64,000 nucleotides of DNA from Chloroflexota bacterium (GTDB lineage Bacteria; Chloroflexota; Anaerolineae; Aggregatilineales; Phototrophicaceae): assembly GCA_014338005.1 (NCBI GenBank), contig QUBZ01000012.1, positions 1 through 64,000 of the forward strand, written 5' to 3'. The notes under the pieces are model-generated. The model was not told where the DNA came from. It saw nothing but the letters and a program-made list of their open reading frames with translations, and did no database searches. The position numbers and the translations under genes are program-made. Below, piece after piece: positions 17,530 to 26,116 of this stretch (the stretch's first letter is position 1; each line of letters begins with the position of its first letter).

Positions 17530-18591
17530 TTATTGAAGCGCGCGCAGCACATCGAGAACCGTCTCTTTCGGCGCGTCGTCCACGATGACCGGCTGCCCGA
17601 TGCCGCGCAGCAGCACGAATCGCAGCCGTCCCGACTGCCGCTTTTTGTCTGTCCCCATCGCCCCATAAATCGCCTCCGGCTCAAGTTCGCCCAGGTGTGT
17701 GGGCAGCCCGACCCCCGCCAGGATGCGCTCGACGCGCTCCGGCAGCGCGGCGCTGCACAATCCCATCCGGCACGACAGCCAGGCCGCCGCCAGCAGCCCA
17801 ACGCCGACTGCTTCGCCGTGCGGCCAAGCGTACCCCGACACCTGCTCGACGGCATGGGCGAAGGTATGGCCCAGGTTTAAATGGGCGCGCACGCCCTGTT
17901 CAAAGGGGTCGGCCTGGACGACATCCACCTTCACCTGCACTGCGCGCTGCACCAGTTCCGCCGCATCCTGTACGGCTGCCCGCCCGGCTTCAATCAATTC
18001 CAGCAGCCCTTCATCGGCCAGCAGGCCATGTTTGATGGCCTCCGCCAGGCCGCAGCGCCATTCCCGATCCGGCAGCGTTTTTAACACCTCCGGGTCAATC
18101 AGCACCGAATCCGGTTGTTTGAACGCGCCGACCAGATTTTTCCCCTGCGGCAAGTCCACGCCGACTTTACCGCCCACGCTGGAATCCACCATCGCCAACA
18201 AACTGGTGGGCATCTGCACCAGCCGCACACCGCGCAGGTAGGTTGCCGCAGCGAACCCTGCCACATCGCCCACCACGCCGCCGCCCAGCGCGACCACCGT
18301 CCCGTGCCGATCTAAACCCGCCGCGACAAAATCGGTATACAGTCTGGCGGCGCTCGCCAGCGTTTTATACTGCTCGCCGTCCGGTAGCGCGACCAGCGCC
18401 GCATCCGGGTGCGCTTTTGCCAGCGCCTCGCCGTACAGCGGGCCAAGCGTGATGTTGGTCACGATTACGATTTTAGCGTCCGCATGGGGGAAAACCGGCG
18501 GCTCCCCCACAGCGGGAAAGCGCCGCAGCAGCCCCGGCTCGATCAGGATGTCATACCCGCCGCCGGGCGCATTCACACGGATACGGCCCAT
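17530..18591 (-). CDS. aroB: 3-dehydroquinate synthase
   Basis: 353 residues. It converts DAHP to 3-dehydroquinate with NAD and a divalent metal. Family landmarks are ALPDGEQYKTL, the NAD-binding ALGGGVVGDVAGFAA, PTSLLAMVDSSVGGKVGVD, KNLVGAFKQPDSVLIDP, and the metal-ligand region LNLGHTFAHAVEQ with WPHGEAVGVGL. It overlaps aroK by 19 bp, so the two are tightly coupled. Confidence 0.97.
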   Translation of the reverse strand: MGRIRVNAPGGGYDILIEPGLLRRFPAVGEPPVFPHADAKIVIVTNITLGPLYGEALAKAHPDAALVALPDGEQYKTLASAARLYTDFVAAGLDRHGTVVALGGGVVGDVAGFAAATYLRGVRLVQMPTSLLAMVDSSVGGKVGVDLPQGKNLVGAFKQPDSVLIDPEVLKTLPDREWRCGLAEAIKHGLLADEGLLELIEAGRAAVQDAAELVQRAVQVKVDVVQADPFEQGVRAHLNLGHTFAHAVEQVSGYAWPHGEAVGVGLLAAAWLSCRMGLCSAALPERVERILAGVGLPTHLGELEPEAIYGAMGTDKKRQSGRLRFVLLRGIGQPVIVDDAPKETVLDVLRALQ

Positions 18592-19076
18592 AACTGCACA
18601 ACCTCATCAGCCACCTGTTCCGGCGTTTTTCCGGTTGTTATCACCTGGCAGGGAAAAGCCTCGTAGGCCAGACGGCGCTGTTCCAGCAGGGCGCGCCAGT
18701 CGCCGCGCAGCAGCGGGCGCTCGGTCGGGTCGTCTTGCAGCCGCGCCAGGATGGTTTCAGGGTCGGCCATCAGGCAGACCACCACACCGGAAGCCAGCAT
18801 CACCTCGCGGTTGCCGGCATCCACCAGCATCCCGCCGCCGGTAGCGATCACCAACCCGCTTTGTGCCGCCAGAAAACGGCACAACCGCCGCTCGATATGC
18901 CGAAAGGCCGACTCGCCCTCGGTCGCAAAAATCTCCGCGATGGATTTACCGGCCTGTTTGACAATTTCCGCGTCCGTATCCACAAACGGGCGCTCCAGAT
19001 GTTCGGCCACCAGCCGCCCGACCGTCGTTTTGCCCGTCCCCATAAAACCCGTCAGGATGATATTACGATCATTCAT
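18573..19076 (-). CDS. aroK: Shikimate kinase
   Basis: 167 residues. It phosphorylates shikimate at the 3-position using ATP. P-loop GFMGTGKTT near residue 10, the DTDAEIV metal/shikimate motif, FRHIERRL, the ATGGGMLVD shikimate-binding loop and the lid arginines in ERPLLRGDWR are all present. The ATG at 19076 overlaps the end of aroC by 8 bp; longer upstream frames lie within aroC. Confidence 0.96.
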   Translation of the reverse strand: MNDRNIILTGFMGTGKTTVGRLVAEHLERPFVDTDAEIVKQAGKSIAEIFATEGESAFRHIERRLCRFLAAQSGLVIATGGGMLVDAGNREVMLASGVVVCLMADPETILARLQDDPTERPLLRGDWRALLEQRRLAYEAFPCQVITTGKTPEQVADEVVQLWAVSV

Positions 19077-20244
19077 ACCCAAAACGCCACTCCACCCCAT
19101 CCATCGGCAGGTTATCAAGCCGCGCGCGCCGCAGCGCCGCAAAACGCGGGCGTATCTCGTCCAGGCTGTCGCCGCCCAGTTTTTCCAGCAGCGCGTCGGC
19201 GATCACAATCGCCAGCATCGCCTCCCCAATCGGCACAGCGCGCGGCAGCGCGCAGAAGTCGCTGCGTTCGTAAGTGGTTCGTTCCGGCTGGCCGGTCGCC
19301 AGGTTAACCGACTCCAGCCCTTGCAGCAGGGTCGCTATCGGCTTCATGGCCGCCCGCGCTGCAATCGGTTCGCCGGTGCTGATGCCACCTTCGATGCCGC
19401 CGGCGCGGTTGGTGCGGCGCACCAGTTCGCCTTCATCATTGACGAAAATCTCATCATGAACCAACGATCCGCGTTTACCCGCGCTCTCGAACGCCTGGCC
19501 GACCTCCGCGCCCTTCATGGCATGGATGCTGACCAGCGCCGCCACGATGCGCGCATCCAGCCGCCGGTCATAATGCACGTGCGATCCCAACCCCGGCGGC
19601 ACATTGAGCGCCACCACTTCAAAGATACCGCCCAATGTATCTTTGTCAATTTTCGCCTGCCAGATGGCCTCGTGCATAGCTTCTACCGCGTCATCAACCG
19701 GGCAGCGCACATCATTTTCTTCCGCCCGCCGGAAACGCTCTATATACGGCATTTCTGCCGGAATATCAGCCTTCACATTCCCCACCTGCACCACGTAACC
19801 GCCGACACTGATGCCAAATTCCGCCAGCAGCTTTTTGCAGATCGCGCCGACGGCCACGCGCATAGTCGTTTCGCGGGCACTGGCGCGTTCCAGCGCCAGC
19901 CGCAGGTCACGGTAGCCGTATTTAACCGCGCCGGTCAGGTCGGCATGGCCGGGGCGCGGCGTGGTCATGGGCGGGATGTCCTTCTCGCGCCAGTTTTTGA
20001 AGTCGCGGTTTTCGACCAGCAGCGCCACCGGCGCGCCGGTAGTGTGGCCGTTCATCACGCCGGCAGTGATTCGCGCTTCGTCGCGCTCGATGCTCATACG
20101 TCCGCCGGAGCCGTACCCCTGCTGGCGGCGCAAAAGATCGGCGTTAATGTCCTCCGGTGACAGCGGCAGCCCGGCGGGCAGCCCTTCGATGATGGCCGTC
20201 AGCACCGGCCCGTGCGACTCTCCGGCAGTGAGAAAACGAATCAT
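19069..20244 (-). CDS. aroC: Chorismate synthase
   Basis: 391 residues. The last common step, EPSP to chorismate, needing reduced FMN. Signatures: FLTAGESHGPVLTAIIEGLPAG, RRQQGYGSGGRM, TPRPGHADLTGAVKYGYRD and GGIEGGISTGEPI. Slightly longer than the E. coli enzyme, similar to Gram-positive forms. A 115 bp gap separates it from aroE; that gap holds what may be a gene relic (see separate entry). Confidence 0.97.
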   Translation of the reverse strand: MIRFLTAGESHGPVLTAIIEGLPAGLPLSPEDINADLLRRQQGYGSGGRMSIERDEARITAGVMNGHTTGAPVALLVENRDFKNWREKDIPPMTTPRPGHADLTGAVKYGYRDLRLALERASARETTMRVAVGAICKKLLAEFGISVGGYVVQVGNVKADIPAEMPYIERFRRAEENDVRCPVDDAVEAMHEAIWQAKIDKDTLGGIFEVVALNVPPGLGSHVHYDRRLDARIVAALVSIHAMKGAEVGQAFESAGKRGSLVHDEIFVNDEGELVRRTNRAGGIEGGISTGEPIAARAAMKPIATLLQGLESVNLATGQPERTTYERSDFCALPRAVPIGEAMLAIVIADALLEKLGGDSLDEIRPRFAALRRARLDNLPMDGVEWRFGYE

Positions 20245-20313
20245 GGTTAACCCTTACGAATTTCCATCGCAGCAAAATCTATGACCGCGCCGGTTTGCAG
20301 CAAAAAGTCCACG
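20245..20313 (-). pseudogene. Possible relic of a retropepsin-like aspartic protease 3' end
   Basis: Between aroE and aroC a 22-codon open stretch reads, from a GTG, MDFLLQTGAVIDF then AAMEIRKG and a TAA just before aroC. This resembles the C-terminal strand of clan AA aspartic proteases (LG-x-D-FL...IDF). A stop codon lies four codons upstream of the GTG and the rest of such a protein is absent. It may be a decayed fragment or chance; low confidence. Confidence 0.2.
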
Positions 20314-20359
20314 CCTAATGTACCTCAAAACGATTAATCACCCGCTTGCCCTTTAGCGG

Positions 20360-21193
20360 TTAGCCTGATTGTAGCGCGCTTTTTGCCGCCTCGAACATCA
20401 CCTCAACCGGCGCGGGCTGCCCCGTCCAGATTTCAAACGCCGCCGCACCCTGCCGTACCAGCATTCCCAATCCACCGACCGCCTGCCCGCCGGCGGCTTC
20501 CGCCTGCCGCATCAGCCGCGTGACCGCCGGGCGATATACCATATCGTACACCGTTACCCCGCGCGGGAACGGCACGCCGTCTATCCAGGGCGATTCGTCC
20601 ACCTGCGGCCACATGCCGACCGAGGTGCAGTTCACGATCAGTGACACGCCAGCCTGCTCCACCGCCTCATCTAGCGTTTTTGCCTCCACGCCCCACACGC
20701 CCGCCGAAAGCGACAGATCGGCCAACATCACCTGGGCTTTTTCCAGCGTGCGGTTGACCACCGTCACCCGCGCGCCTGCCCGCGCCAGCGTGTAAACCGC
20801 CGCCCGCGCCGCGCCGCCCGCCCCCAACACAATCACGCGCCGGTCGGCCAGGGCGATGCCGTGCGCCTGCAAATCGGCCAGGAAACCCGGCACATCGGTA
20901 TTCGTGCCGCTGTTGTCTCGGAAATCAATCGTGTTGACCGCGCCGACTGCCCGCGCCCGGTCGTCCGGTTTAACGTAGGGCATCACCGCCTGTTTGTGCG
21001 GCACAGTCACGTTCACGCCGATGAAACCACCCTCGTCGCGCAGCGTCCGCAGGCCCTGGCGCACGATGTCCGGCGGAATGGCGGCCAGTTCATACGACCA
21101 GTCCCACAGGCCGAGCGCCGCAAAAGCCGCGTTGTGCATGGCCGGGCTGATGCTGTGTGTCACCGGCCAGCCGATTAATCCGACTCTGTTCAC
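20360..21193 (-). CDS. aroE: Shikimate dehydrogenase
   Basis: 277 residues. NADPH-dependent reduction of 3-dehydroshikimate. Substrate residues are in GWPVTHSISPAMHN and NVTVPHKQAV (catalytic Lys), NTDVPGF holds the Asp; the Rossmann loop VLGAGGAARAA and NRTLEKA suit NADP. The start is a GTG overlapping the stop of the zinc-finger gene as GTGA; the longer ATG frame runs through that gene and has no similarity. Confidence 0.95.
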   Translation of the reverse strand: MNRVGLIGWPVTHSISPAMHNAAFAALGLWDWSYELAAIPPDIVRQGLRTLRDEGGFIGVNVTVPHKQAVMPYVKPDDRARAVGAVNTIDFRDNSGTNTDVPGFLADLQAHGIALADRRVIVLGAGGAARAAVYTLARAGARVTVVNRTLEKAQVMLADLSLSAGVWGVEAKTLDEAVEQAGVSLIVNCTSVGMWPQVDESPWIDGVPFPRGVTVYDMVYRPAVTRLMRQAEAAGGQAVGGLGMLVRQGAAAFEIWTGQPAPVEVMFEAAKSALQSG

Positions 21194-21744
21194 AGCAGCC
21201 CTTTCAGCACAATTAAACCCAGCGCGCCCGCCCCCGGAATGATCGGCAGCGGGCAGCACAGGATGGCCGGCGTCCGGCTGATGACCGCCGACACCAGCGC
21301 CGTCGCGCCCCACAGCCCAAAACCCACCACCGCCAGCACCCCGACCAGCGTCACAAACTGAATCTGACGCCGCTGGCTTTCATAACGCTGCCGCGCATCC
21401 GGCGGCACGCGCCCTTTGCCGCCGCACACCCCGCAGGACGCGAAGCTGAACACGCGCTCGGCTTCGTCTTCGCTTTCGCCCCAACGCCAGGTGCGTTTGC
21501 CGCCGGTTCCCCCGCAGGATGGGCAGGCCGGATAACTTTGCAGCGTTTGCCATTCATCCAGCATCGCGCGCGTGACCGGCCCGCCGCCGCACAACCAACA
21601 CGGCTCGGTGTGCAGATGGCTTTCGCCCATCACATCGTAGCGGTGGCGCGGCTTGAAGGTATATTTTTCCCGACGCTGCCCCACCCCGCCGCAGGCCGGA
21701 CAGGTATCCGGCTTAAACCGTTGAATCTGCTCTGGAGTCGTCAT
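21190..21744 (-). CDS. DnaJ-type zinc-finger membrane protein, unknown function
   Basis: About 184 residues. Four CxxC-type motifs lie in the first 110 residues (CPACGGVG, CWLCGGG, CPSCGGTG, CGVCGGKG), the spacing pattern of the DnaJ cysteine-rich domain that binds two zinc ions. No J domain is present. The C-terminus has two hydrophobic segments (around VTLVGVLAVVGFGLWGA and a Cys/Pro-rich last segment) and probably sits in the membrane. Coupled to aroE by a 4 bp GTGA overlap and 23 bp after aroA. Its place inside the aro operon is unexplained. Confidence 0.6.
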   Translation of the reverse strand: MTTPEQIQRFKPDTCPACGGVGQRREKYTFKPRHRYDVMGESHLHTEPCWLCGGGPVTRAMLDEWQTLQSYPACPSCGGTGGKRTWRWGESEDEAERVFSFASCGVCGGKGRVPPDARQRYESQRRQIQFVTLVGVLAVVGFGLWGATALVSAVISRTPAILCCPLPIIPGAGALGLIVLKGLL

Positions 21745-21767
21745 AGAACCGTGTCTTAGAAAAGCTT

Positions 21768-23081
21768 TCAGGGAGGGGTTAAAGCCCTCTCGCTTATGTC
21801 CGCCCCCAGTCCGGCCATCGTCTCGGCAAAGCGGGGGAACGAATCGCCGGCGCATTTTGCGTCCAGCACCGTCGTTTCGCCGTCGGCCAGCAGCCCGGCC
21901 ACGCTCAGGCTCATCGCAATCCGGTGATCGTCGTGGCCGTCCACCGTCGCGGCCTTCAGCGTTTGCGGCCCGCGAATGATGAAGCCATCCGGCGTTTCGG
22001 TGATCTGCGCGCCCAGTTTCGCCAGTTCCGCCGCCATCACGCTGATGCGGTCGGTTTCCTTCACGCGCAGTTCCGCCGCATCCCGCACCATCGTCTCACC
22101 CTCTGCCGCCAGCGCCGCCACCATCAGAATCGGGAACTCGTCAATCATCTCCACCACGACGCTGCCACCGACCTCCACGCCCCTGAGCATACTATGGCGC
22201 GCGCGAATCGCGCCAACCGGCTCACCGGCTTCTAATCCGGTTTCGGTCACGGTGATGTCCGCGCCCATACGCCGCAGCACATCCAGCAAGCCGGTGCGCG
22301 TCGGGTTGAGGTTGACGCCGGTCAGGGTGATGTCACTGCCCGGCACCAGCAGCGCCGCCACCAGCGGGAAGGCCGCCGAAGAAATATCGCCCGGAACGGT
22401 CAAATTCAGCGGTTTCAGGTCGCCGTTGGGCGTCAGCACTACCCGGCTGCCCTCTGTTACGATGTCTGCGCCCATCGCACAGAGCATCCGTTCGGTATGG
22501 TCGCGCGCCGGGCCGGGCTGCACCACCGCCGTCGCGCCCTTCGCAAACAGCCCGGCCAGCAGGACCGCGCTTTTGACCTGCGCGCTGGCAACCGGCATTT
22601 CGTAATAAACGCCTTGCAGGTCGGCAGGCCGGATGGTCAGCGGCGCGCGGTCGTTGACGCCGCTGATGTCTGCGCCCATCATTCGCAGCGGCGTGATGAT
22701 ACGTTTCATCGGGCGGCGGCGGAGCTGCTCGCTGCCATCCAGCACGCTGGGGAACGGCTGCCCGCACATTATCCCCGCCAACAGCCGGATGCCCGTCCCG
22801 GCGTTGACCAGATTCAGCCGCGCGCCCGGCGGCTGGAACGGGCCGCCGTGAATGGTAAGATCGTTTTTGCTGTAGCGTTCAACCTGTATCCCCAATGCCC
22901 GGATGCCGGCTAACGACGCTTCGGTATCGCCCGCCGCCAGCCAGCCCTGAACGCGCGTGATGCCGTTCGCCAGCGCACCGAACATCACCGCCCGGTGCGA
23001 GATGGATTTATCGCCGGGGACGGCGGTTATACCGGCCAGTTTTTGCCCCGGTCGAACGAGAAAACAATCGCCTGTAGTCAT
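21768..23081 (-). CDS. aroA: 3-phosphoshikimate 1-carboxyvinyltransferase (EPSP synthase)
   Basis: 437 residues. It transfers the enolpyruvyl group of PEP to shikimate 3-phosphate. The N-terminal AVPGDKSISHRAVMFGALA carries the PEP/S3P lysine and arginine; NAGTGIRLLAGI is the NAGT loop, LDGSEQLRRRPM follows, and C-terminal RVKETDRISVMA and HDDHRIAMS are present. In NAGTGIRLL the residue after GTG is Ile and the next Arg, as in class II enzymes of Gram-positive type (inferred). It overlaps tyrA by 4 bp. Confidence 0.96.
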   Translation of the reverse strand: MTTGDCFLVRPGQKLAGITAVPGDKSISHRAVMFGALANGITRVQGWLAAGDTEASLAGIRALGIQVERYSKNDLTIHGGPFQPPGARLNLVNAGTGIRLLAGIMCGQPFPSVLDGSEQLRRRPMKRIITPLRMMGADISGVNDRAPLTIRPADLQGVYYEMPVASAQVKSAVLLAGLFAKGATAVVQPGPARDHTERMLCAMGADIVTEGSRVVLTPNGDLKPLNLTVPGDISSAAFPLVAALLVPGSDITLTGVNLNPTRTGLLDVLRRMGADITVTETGLEAGEPVGAIRARHSMLRGVEVGGSVVVEMIDEFPILMVAALAAEGETMVRDAAELRVKETDRISVMAAELAKLGAQITETPDGFIIRGPQTLKAATVDGHDDHRIAMSLSVAGLLADGETTVLDAKCAGDSFPRFAETMAGLGADISERALTPP

Positions 23082-23971
23082 TTTTTATACCCGTTTTCGT
23101 ACTTTTGAATCCAGTTTAATCGGGCCTCCCGCGCCGGTTTCAGGAACTCCGCCACCTTCTGATCGTCGCGCGATACCAGCATGGCTTCCAGCATCGCCAG
23201 CTGCACGCGGAACAGCGCCAGCAGTGTCGCCACCGCCTGCGTATTGGTGCTGAGGATGTCTCCCATCATCTGCACATCCTGCGACGCCAGCCGCGACATA
23301 TCCCGGAAACCGCCCGCCGCCAGTTCCCATACGGTCGGGTCGGCCTGCCCCTGCTGCGCCACCGTCGCCACCAGCGTCGCGCTTAGAATATACGGCAGGT
23401 GGCTGATGGCCGCTACCAGATGATCGTGCCGCTCCGCCTCCATCTCGAACGGCACCGCGCCCAGTGCATCCACCAGCGCCAGCGCCCGCTCCCGCGCCGC
23501 CGGCGTCGTGCGCCGGGTGGGGCATAACACAAATGGCCGTCCCCGGTACAGTGCCGCGTCGCTGTAGCGAACGCCGGGGTTCTCCTTGCCGGTCATCGGG
23601 TGGCCGCCCACCGCCTGAATACCCACCGGCAGCCGCCCCATCGCCTCGCAGATGTCGTGTTTGGTGCTGCCGATGTCCAGCAGCAGGGTATTGGAGCGTA
23701 AATAAGACCCAATGCGCCGCTCTACCATCGCCTGGATGGCACGCACCGGCGCGCACAGAATGACCGTATCCGCTTCGGCCACGCCTTTTTGTAAATCGTC
23801 GGTGGCGGCATCCACCATCCCCGATTCCAGCGCATAGTCGCGCGCTTCGCGGTCGAGATCAACCCCCGTGATGGTGTCCGCGCGCTCCCGCAGCGCCAAT
23901 GCCAGCGACCCGCCCATCAAACCCAGGCCGACGACAGCCAGGTGACGGCTCGAAAAACCACCAGAAGCCAT
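23078..23971 (-). CDS. tyrA: Prephenate dehydrogenase
   Basis: 297 residues. It oxidises prephenate to 4-hydroxyphenylpyruvate for tyrosine synthesis. Rossmann motif VVGLGLMGGSLALAL, DIGSTKHDICEAM, GGHPMTGKENPGVRY with the catalytic-region His, and HDHLVAAISHLPYILS. No ACT domain is attached, so allosteric Tyr control may rest on the ferredoxin-like domain of the DAHP synthase and on the leader attenuator instead. A single-base-pair-scale junction with the GNAT gene (2 bp) and a 4 bp overlap with aroA show operon coupling. Confidence 0.95.
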   Translation of the reverse strand: MASGGFSSRHLAVVGLGLMGGSLALALRERADTITGVDLDREARDYALESGMVDAATDDLQKGVAEADTVILCAPVRAIQAMVERRIGSYLRSNTLLLDIGSTKHDICEAMGRLPVGIQAVGGHPMTGKENPGVRYSDAALYRGRPFVLCPTRRTTPAARERALALVDALGAVPFEMEAERHDHLVAAISHLPYILSATLVATVAQQGQADPTVWELAAGGFRDMSRLASQDVQMMGDILSTNTQAVATLLALFRVQLAMLEAMLVSRDDQKVAEFLKPAREARLNWIQKYENGYKK

Positions 23972-23973
23972 AC

Positions 23974-24456
23974 TTATCCACCTACCTCGGTTAACTGTAG
24001 GCGGTAAACCATCGGTTTAAAACCCAGGTGCGCGTAAAATGCCTGTGCGTCCGCGTTGAACGCCCAGGTATCCAGCGTCACCAGTTGAATGCCCGCCTCC
24101 CGCGCCACGTCATAGACCGCTTCCATCAGCGCCCGGCCATAGCCCCGGCCCCGGCTGGCCGGTTTGACCGAAATCTGGTCAATGTGCAGCAGACGATACG
24201 CATGGTTGTAGGCGTTTTCGGGGCGCTGCACCAGCCGCGCGTAAATGTAACCGACCGGCCCGCTTTCATCCTCCGCGATGAAGGTGAAGCCGTCGGGGTC
24301 GGTCAGCACGCGGGTCAAAAAATCGGCAGCCACCGGCGACAAATCGTCGGGCTGTTTGAACAGGTGCGGCGCAGCATCGGCATGAAGCTGCTGCACGTCG
24401 CGGTTCAGTTCGGCCAGTATGTCGGCATCGGCGGCGATTGCCTGTCGGATGTGCAT
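23974..24456 (-). CDS. GNAT family N-acetyltransferase
   Basis: 160 residues with the GNAT fold: IRQAIAADADILAEL at the N-terminus, the acetyl-CoA loop ISVKPASRGRGYGRALMEAV, and the C-terminal NADAQAFYAHLGFKPM. It acetylates an amino group of an unknown small molecule or protein. Located between aroF and tyrA with 15 and 2 bp gaps. One of several GNAT or Nudix genes embedded in this pathway block. Confidence 0.85.
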   Translation of the reverse strand: MHIRQAIAADADILAELNRDVQQLHADAAPHLFKQPDDLSPVAADFLTRVLTDPDGFTFIAEDESGPVGYIYARLVQRPENAYNHAYRLLHIDQISVKPASRGRGYGRALMEAVYDVAREAGIQLVTLDTWAFNADAQAFYAHLGFKPMVYRLQLTEVGG

Positions 24457-24471
24457 TTTTGCCGCCCTCTC

Positions 24472-25488
24472 TCAGGCCGTTCGCCCGATGGCTTCCGCCA
24501 CCCGGCGCACCTGCTCCATCATCGCCTTAAAGCGGTCAGGTTTAAGGCTCTGCCGGCCATCCGACACGGCTTCCTCCGGCCTGGCGTGAACTTCAACGAT
24601 CAGGCCGTCCGCCCCCGCCGCAACCGCGCTGCGCGCAATCGGCTCCACATACTCCCACAACCCGACGGCATGGCTGGGGTCGGCGATCACCGGCAGATGC
24701 GTGGCGGCCTTGAGGACGGGGATAGCGTTCACGTCGAAAGTGTTGCGCGTGGCCTTCTCGAATGTGCGGATGCCGCGTTCGCACACCATCACCCGCTTGT
24801 TGCCCTGCGCCAGGATGTATTCGGCAGACATCAATAAATCCTCGACCGTGCTGCTCATGCCGCGTTTGAGCAGGATGGTATGCTGGCTTTCGCCGGCTGC
24901 GTTCAGCAGCGTGAAGTTCTGCATGTTGCGCGCCCCGATCTGAAGCACGTCGGCATACTGGCAGACCAGCGGAACGAGCGCCGCGTCCATCACTTCCGTC
25001 ACCACCGGCAGGCCGGTGCGTTCGCGGGCCTCTGCCAGCCATTGCAGGGCTTTTTCGCCGTGTCCCTGAAAGCTGTACGGTGACGTGCGCGGTTTGAACG
25101 CCCCACCGCGCAGCGCCGTCGCGCCGGCCTCTTTGACCGCGCAGGCCAGTTCGATGATCTGGTCACGGCTTTCGACCGAACACGGCCCGGCGATCACCAG
25201 CACCTTTTGGCCGCCCATCAACGCGCCGTTTAATGGAACCAGTGTATCGGCGGGATGGAAGTGCCGGCTGGCGAGTTTGTACGGCACGGAGACGCGCATC
25301 ACTTTTTCCACGCCTTCCATCACGCTGTAGTTTTCTTCTCGCAGCGGCGTCGGGCTTTCCCCCACCACGCCAATGATGGTGTGCTGCTCGCCTTCCGACA
25401 GGTGCGCCCGGTAGCCGTCGGCCTGGACGCGATTTATCACGTCGGAAATCTGCCTGGCGGTCGCTTTTGGTTTCATCACGATAATCAC
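24472..25488 (-). CDS. aroF: 3-deoxy-7-phosphoheptulonate (DAHP) synthase with N-terminal ferredoxin-like regulatory domain
   Basis: 338 residues. It condenses PEP and erythrose 4-phosphate, the committed step. The first roughly 75 residues form the ferredoxin-like domain seen in the Thermotoga-type enzyme, which binds Tyr/Phe for feedback inhibition; the catalytic barrel follows with [53 protein letters not shown] and ADPSHAVG. It is translated from an ATG overlapping aroH by 4 bp. Pathway flux is thus probably controlled at the enzyme by aromatic amino acids and at the RNA level by the leader upstream of aroH. Confidence 0.96.
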   Translation of the reverse strand: MIIVMKPKATARQISDVINRVQADGYRAHLSEGEQHTIIGVVGESPTPLREENYSVMEGVEKVMRVSVPYKLASRHFHPADTLVPLNGALMGGQKVLVIAGPCSVESRDQIIELACAVKEAGATALRGGAFKPRTSPYSFQGHGEKALQWLAEARERTGLPVVTEVMDAALVPLVCQYADVLQIGARNMQNFTLLNAAGESQHTILLKRGMSSTVEDLLMSAEYILAQGNKRVMVCERGIRTFEKATRNTFDVNAIPVLKAATHLPVIADPSHAVGLWEYVEPIARSAVAAGADGLIVEVHARPEEAVSDGRQSLKPDRFKAMMEQVRRVAEAIGRTA

Positions 25489-25889
25489 GGCGAAACCCTC
25501 CCATTCAAAACGATTTTATTGTCCGGGTAAAGATCGGGGCGCAGCACCAGCGCGTCCCGCATATACACATGGCGAATTTCTTCCAGGCTGCGGGTCGTAT
25601 TCCAGTGAATGAGGATGCGAATACAGCGCGGGATGGCGTCCACGCAGTCCATCTCCTGAAAACCCAGCAGCGCGGCCTGCCGCCAACCCAGATCGCGCGC
25701 CGCTTTGGCCGGGTAGGCAGCGTGTAAATCCGGCGTGGTGGTAAACAGCACGCTGGCGACCTCCGCTTCTTTTATCCCGTTGGTTTCGATTATCGCCTGT
25801 AACAGTTCTCTGGTCGCGCTCAGGATTTCGTCCGCCGTATCCTGCTGGACGGTGGTCGCCCCGCGCACGCCTCGCAGCATCATGGTCAT
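25485..25889 (-). CDS. aroH: Chorismate mutase, AroH type
   Basis: 134 residues, a trimeric AroH-fold mutase converting chorismate to prephenate. It begins [18 protein letters not shown] and has [22 protein letters not shown], then [19 protein letters not shown] and the C-terminal [14 protein letters not shown]; the active-site Arg residues ([17 protein letters not shown]) are in place. The ATG at 25889 follows AAAGGGG at 5-6 nt. It is the first gene after the attenuator leader and so heads the aro transcription unit. Confidence 0.94.
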   Translation of the reverse strand: MTMMLRGVRGATTVQQDTADEILSATRELLQAIIETNGIKEAEVASVLFTTTPDLHAAYPAKAARDLGWRQAALLGFQEMDCVDAIPRCIRILIHWNTTRSLEEIRHVYMRDALVLRPDLYPDNKIVLNGRVSP

Positions 25890-25917
25890 CGCTACCCCTT
25901 TCGTCGGTTCATACAAC

Positions 25918-25947
25918 AAAAAAAGCGCGGAGCGTTTGCTCTGCGCC
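25918..25947 (-). terminator. Rho-independent terminator in the aroH leader (attenuator)
   Basis: On the minus strand GCGCAGAGC, a loop AAAC and GCTCCGCGC form a 9 bp stem with one G-U pair, followed by seven U residues (25924-25918). It lies about 30 bp before the aroH start and about 325 bp after the trpA stop, so it can act both as an attenuator for the aro genes and as an end point for trp transcripts. Confidence 0.75.
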
Positions 25948-25975
25948 TTGTGGTTCCCCGCTTACTTTGTTCAGT

Positions 25976-26080
25976 TCAGCAGCTTACCGTCCGTCCAGCA
26001 CGCAACGCCCCACCCGTTTTTATGTGGCCCGTAAAGTAAAAGTAATAGCAGGCGAAGCGAAGGTTGTGTAAGGTATCCAC
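25976..26080 (-). CDS. Leader peptide with Tyr-Tyr-Phe-Tyr-Phe control codons
   Basis: A 34-residue frame from GTG 26080 to TGA 25976, too short for ordinary gene calling. It begins MDTLHNLRFA, then CYYFYFTGH, and ends RAGRTVSC. Six of its first 16 residues are Tyr or Phe, five of them consecutive. A TAA lies four codons before the GTG in the same frame, so GTG is the only usual start upstream of the control run. The Shine-Dalgarno signal is poor. The promoter ends about 37 bp upstream. The position before a terminator and before aroH-aroF-tyrA matches the role of a leader peptide sensing Tyr/Phe charging. Confidence 0.6.
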   Translation of the reverse strand: MDTLHNLRFACYYFYFTGHIKTGGALRAGRTVSC

Positions 26081-26116
26081 GCTGAGTTAAATTGGGAAAA
26101 TACCTGTATCGCACAG

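Larger units (their letters stand above)
25918..26080 (-). promoter_or_regulatory. Putative Tyr/Phe transcription attenuator in the aroH leader
   Basis: The leader holds a 34-codon ORF with the control run Tyr-Tyr-Phe-Tyr-Phe (26047-26033), then an intrinsic terminator before aroH. UUACUUU, found twice in the control codons (26045-26039 and 26039-26033), is complementary to AAAGUAA at 25968-25962. The directly following GCGGGG (25961-25956) is complementary to CUCCGC in the 3' arm of the terminator (25932-25927). A ribosome stalled for lack of Tyr-tRNA or Phe-tRNA would hide the first segment and free the second to block the terminator. The pairings are seen in the sequence; the mechanism is inferred from classical pheA/trp leaders. 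Confidence 0.6.

Noticed and set aside
25935..25962. A c-di-AMP (ydaO-type) riboswitch, because of GCGGGGAACCA
   Set aside because: The partner GGGGUGAAUC-type segment and the pseudo-symmetric arms are absent, and the motif directly abuts the terminator.
25918..26110. A second T-box in the aroH leader (CGGGUGGGGCG resembles GGGUGGNACCGCG)
   Set aside because: The ACCGCG half of the T-box consensus is missing, the motif lies about 70 nt from the terminator and inside the leader ORF, and no specifier stem is evident. The Tyr/Phe run explains the region better.
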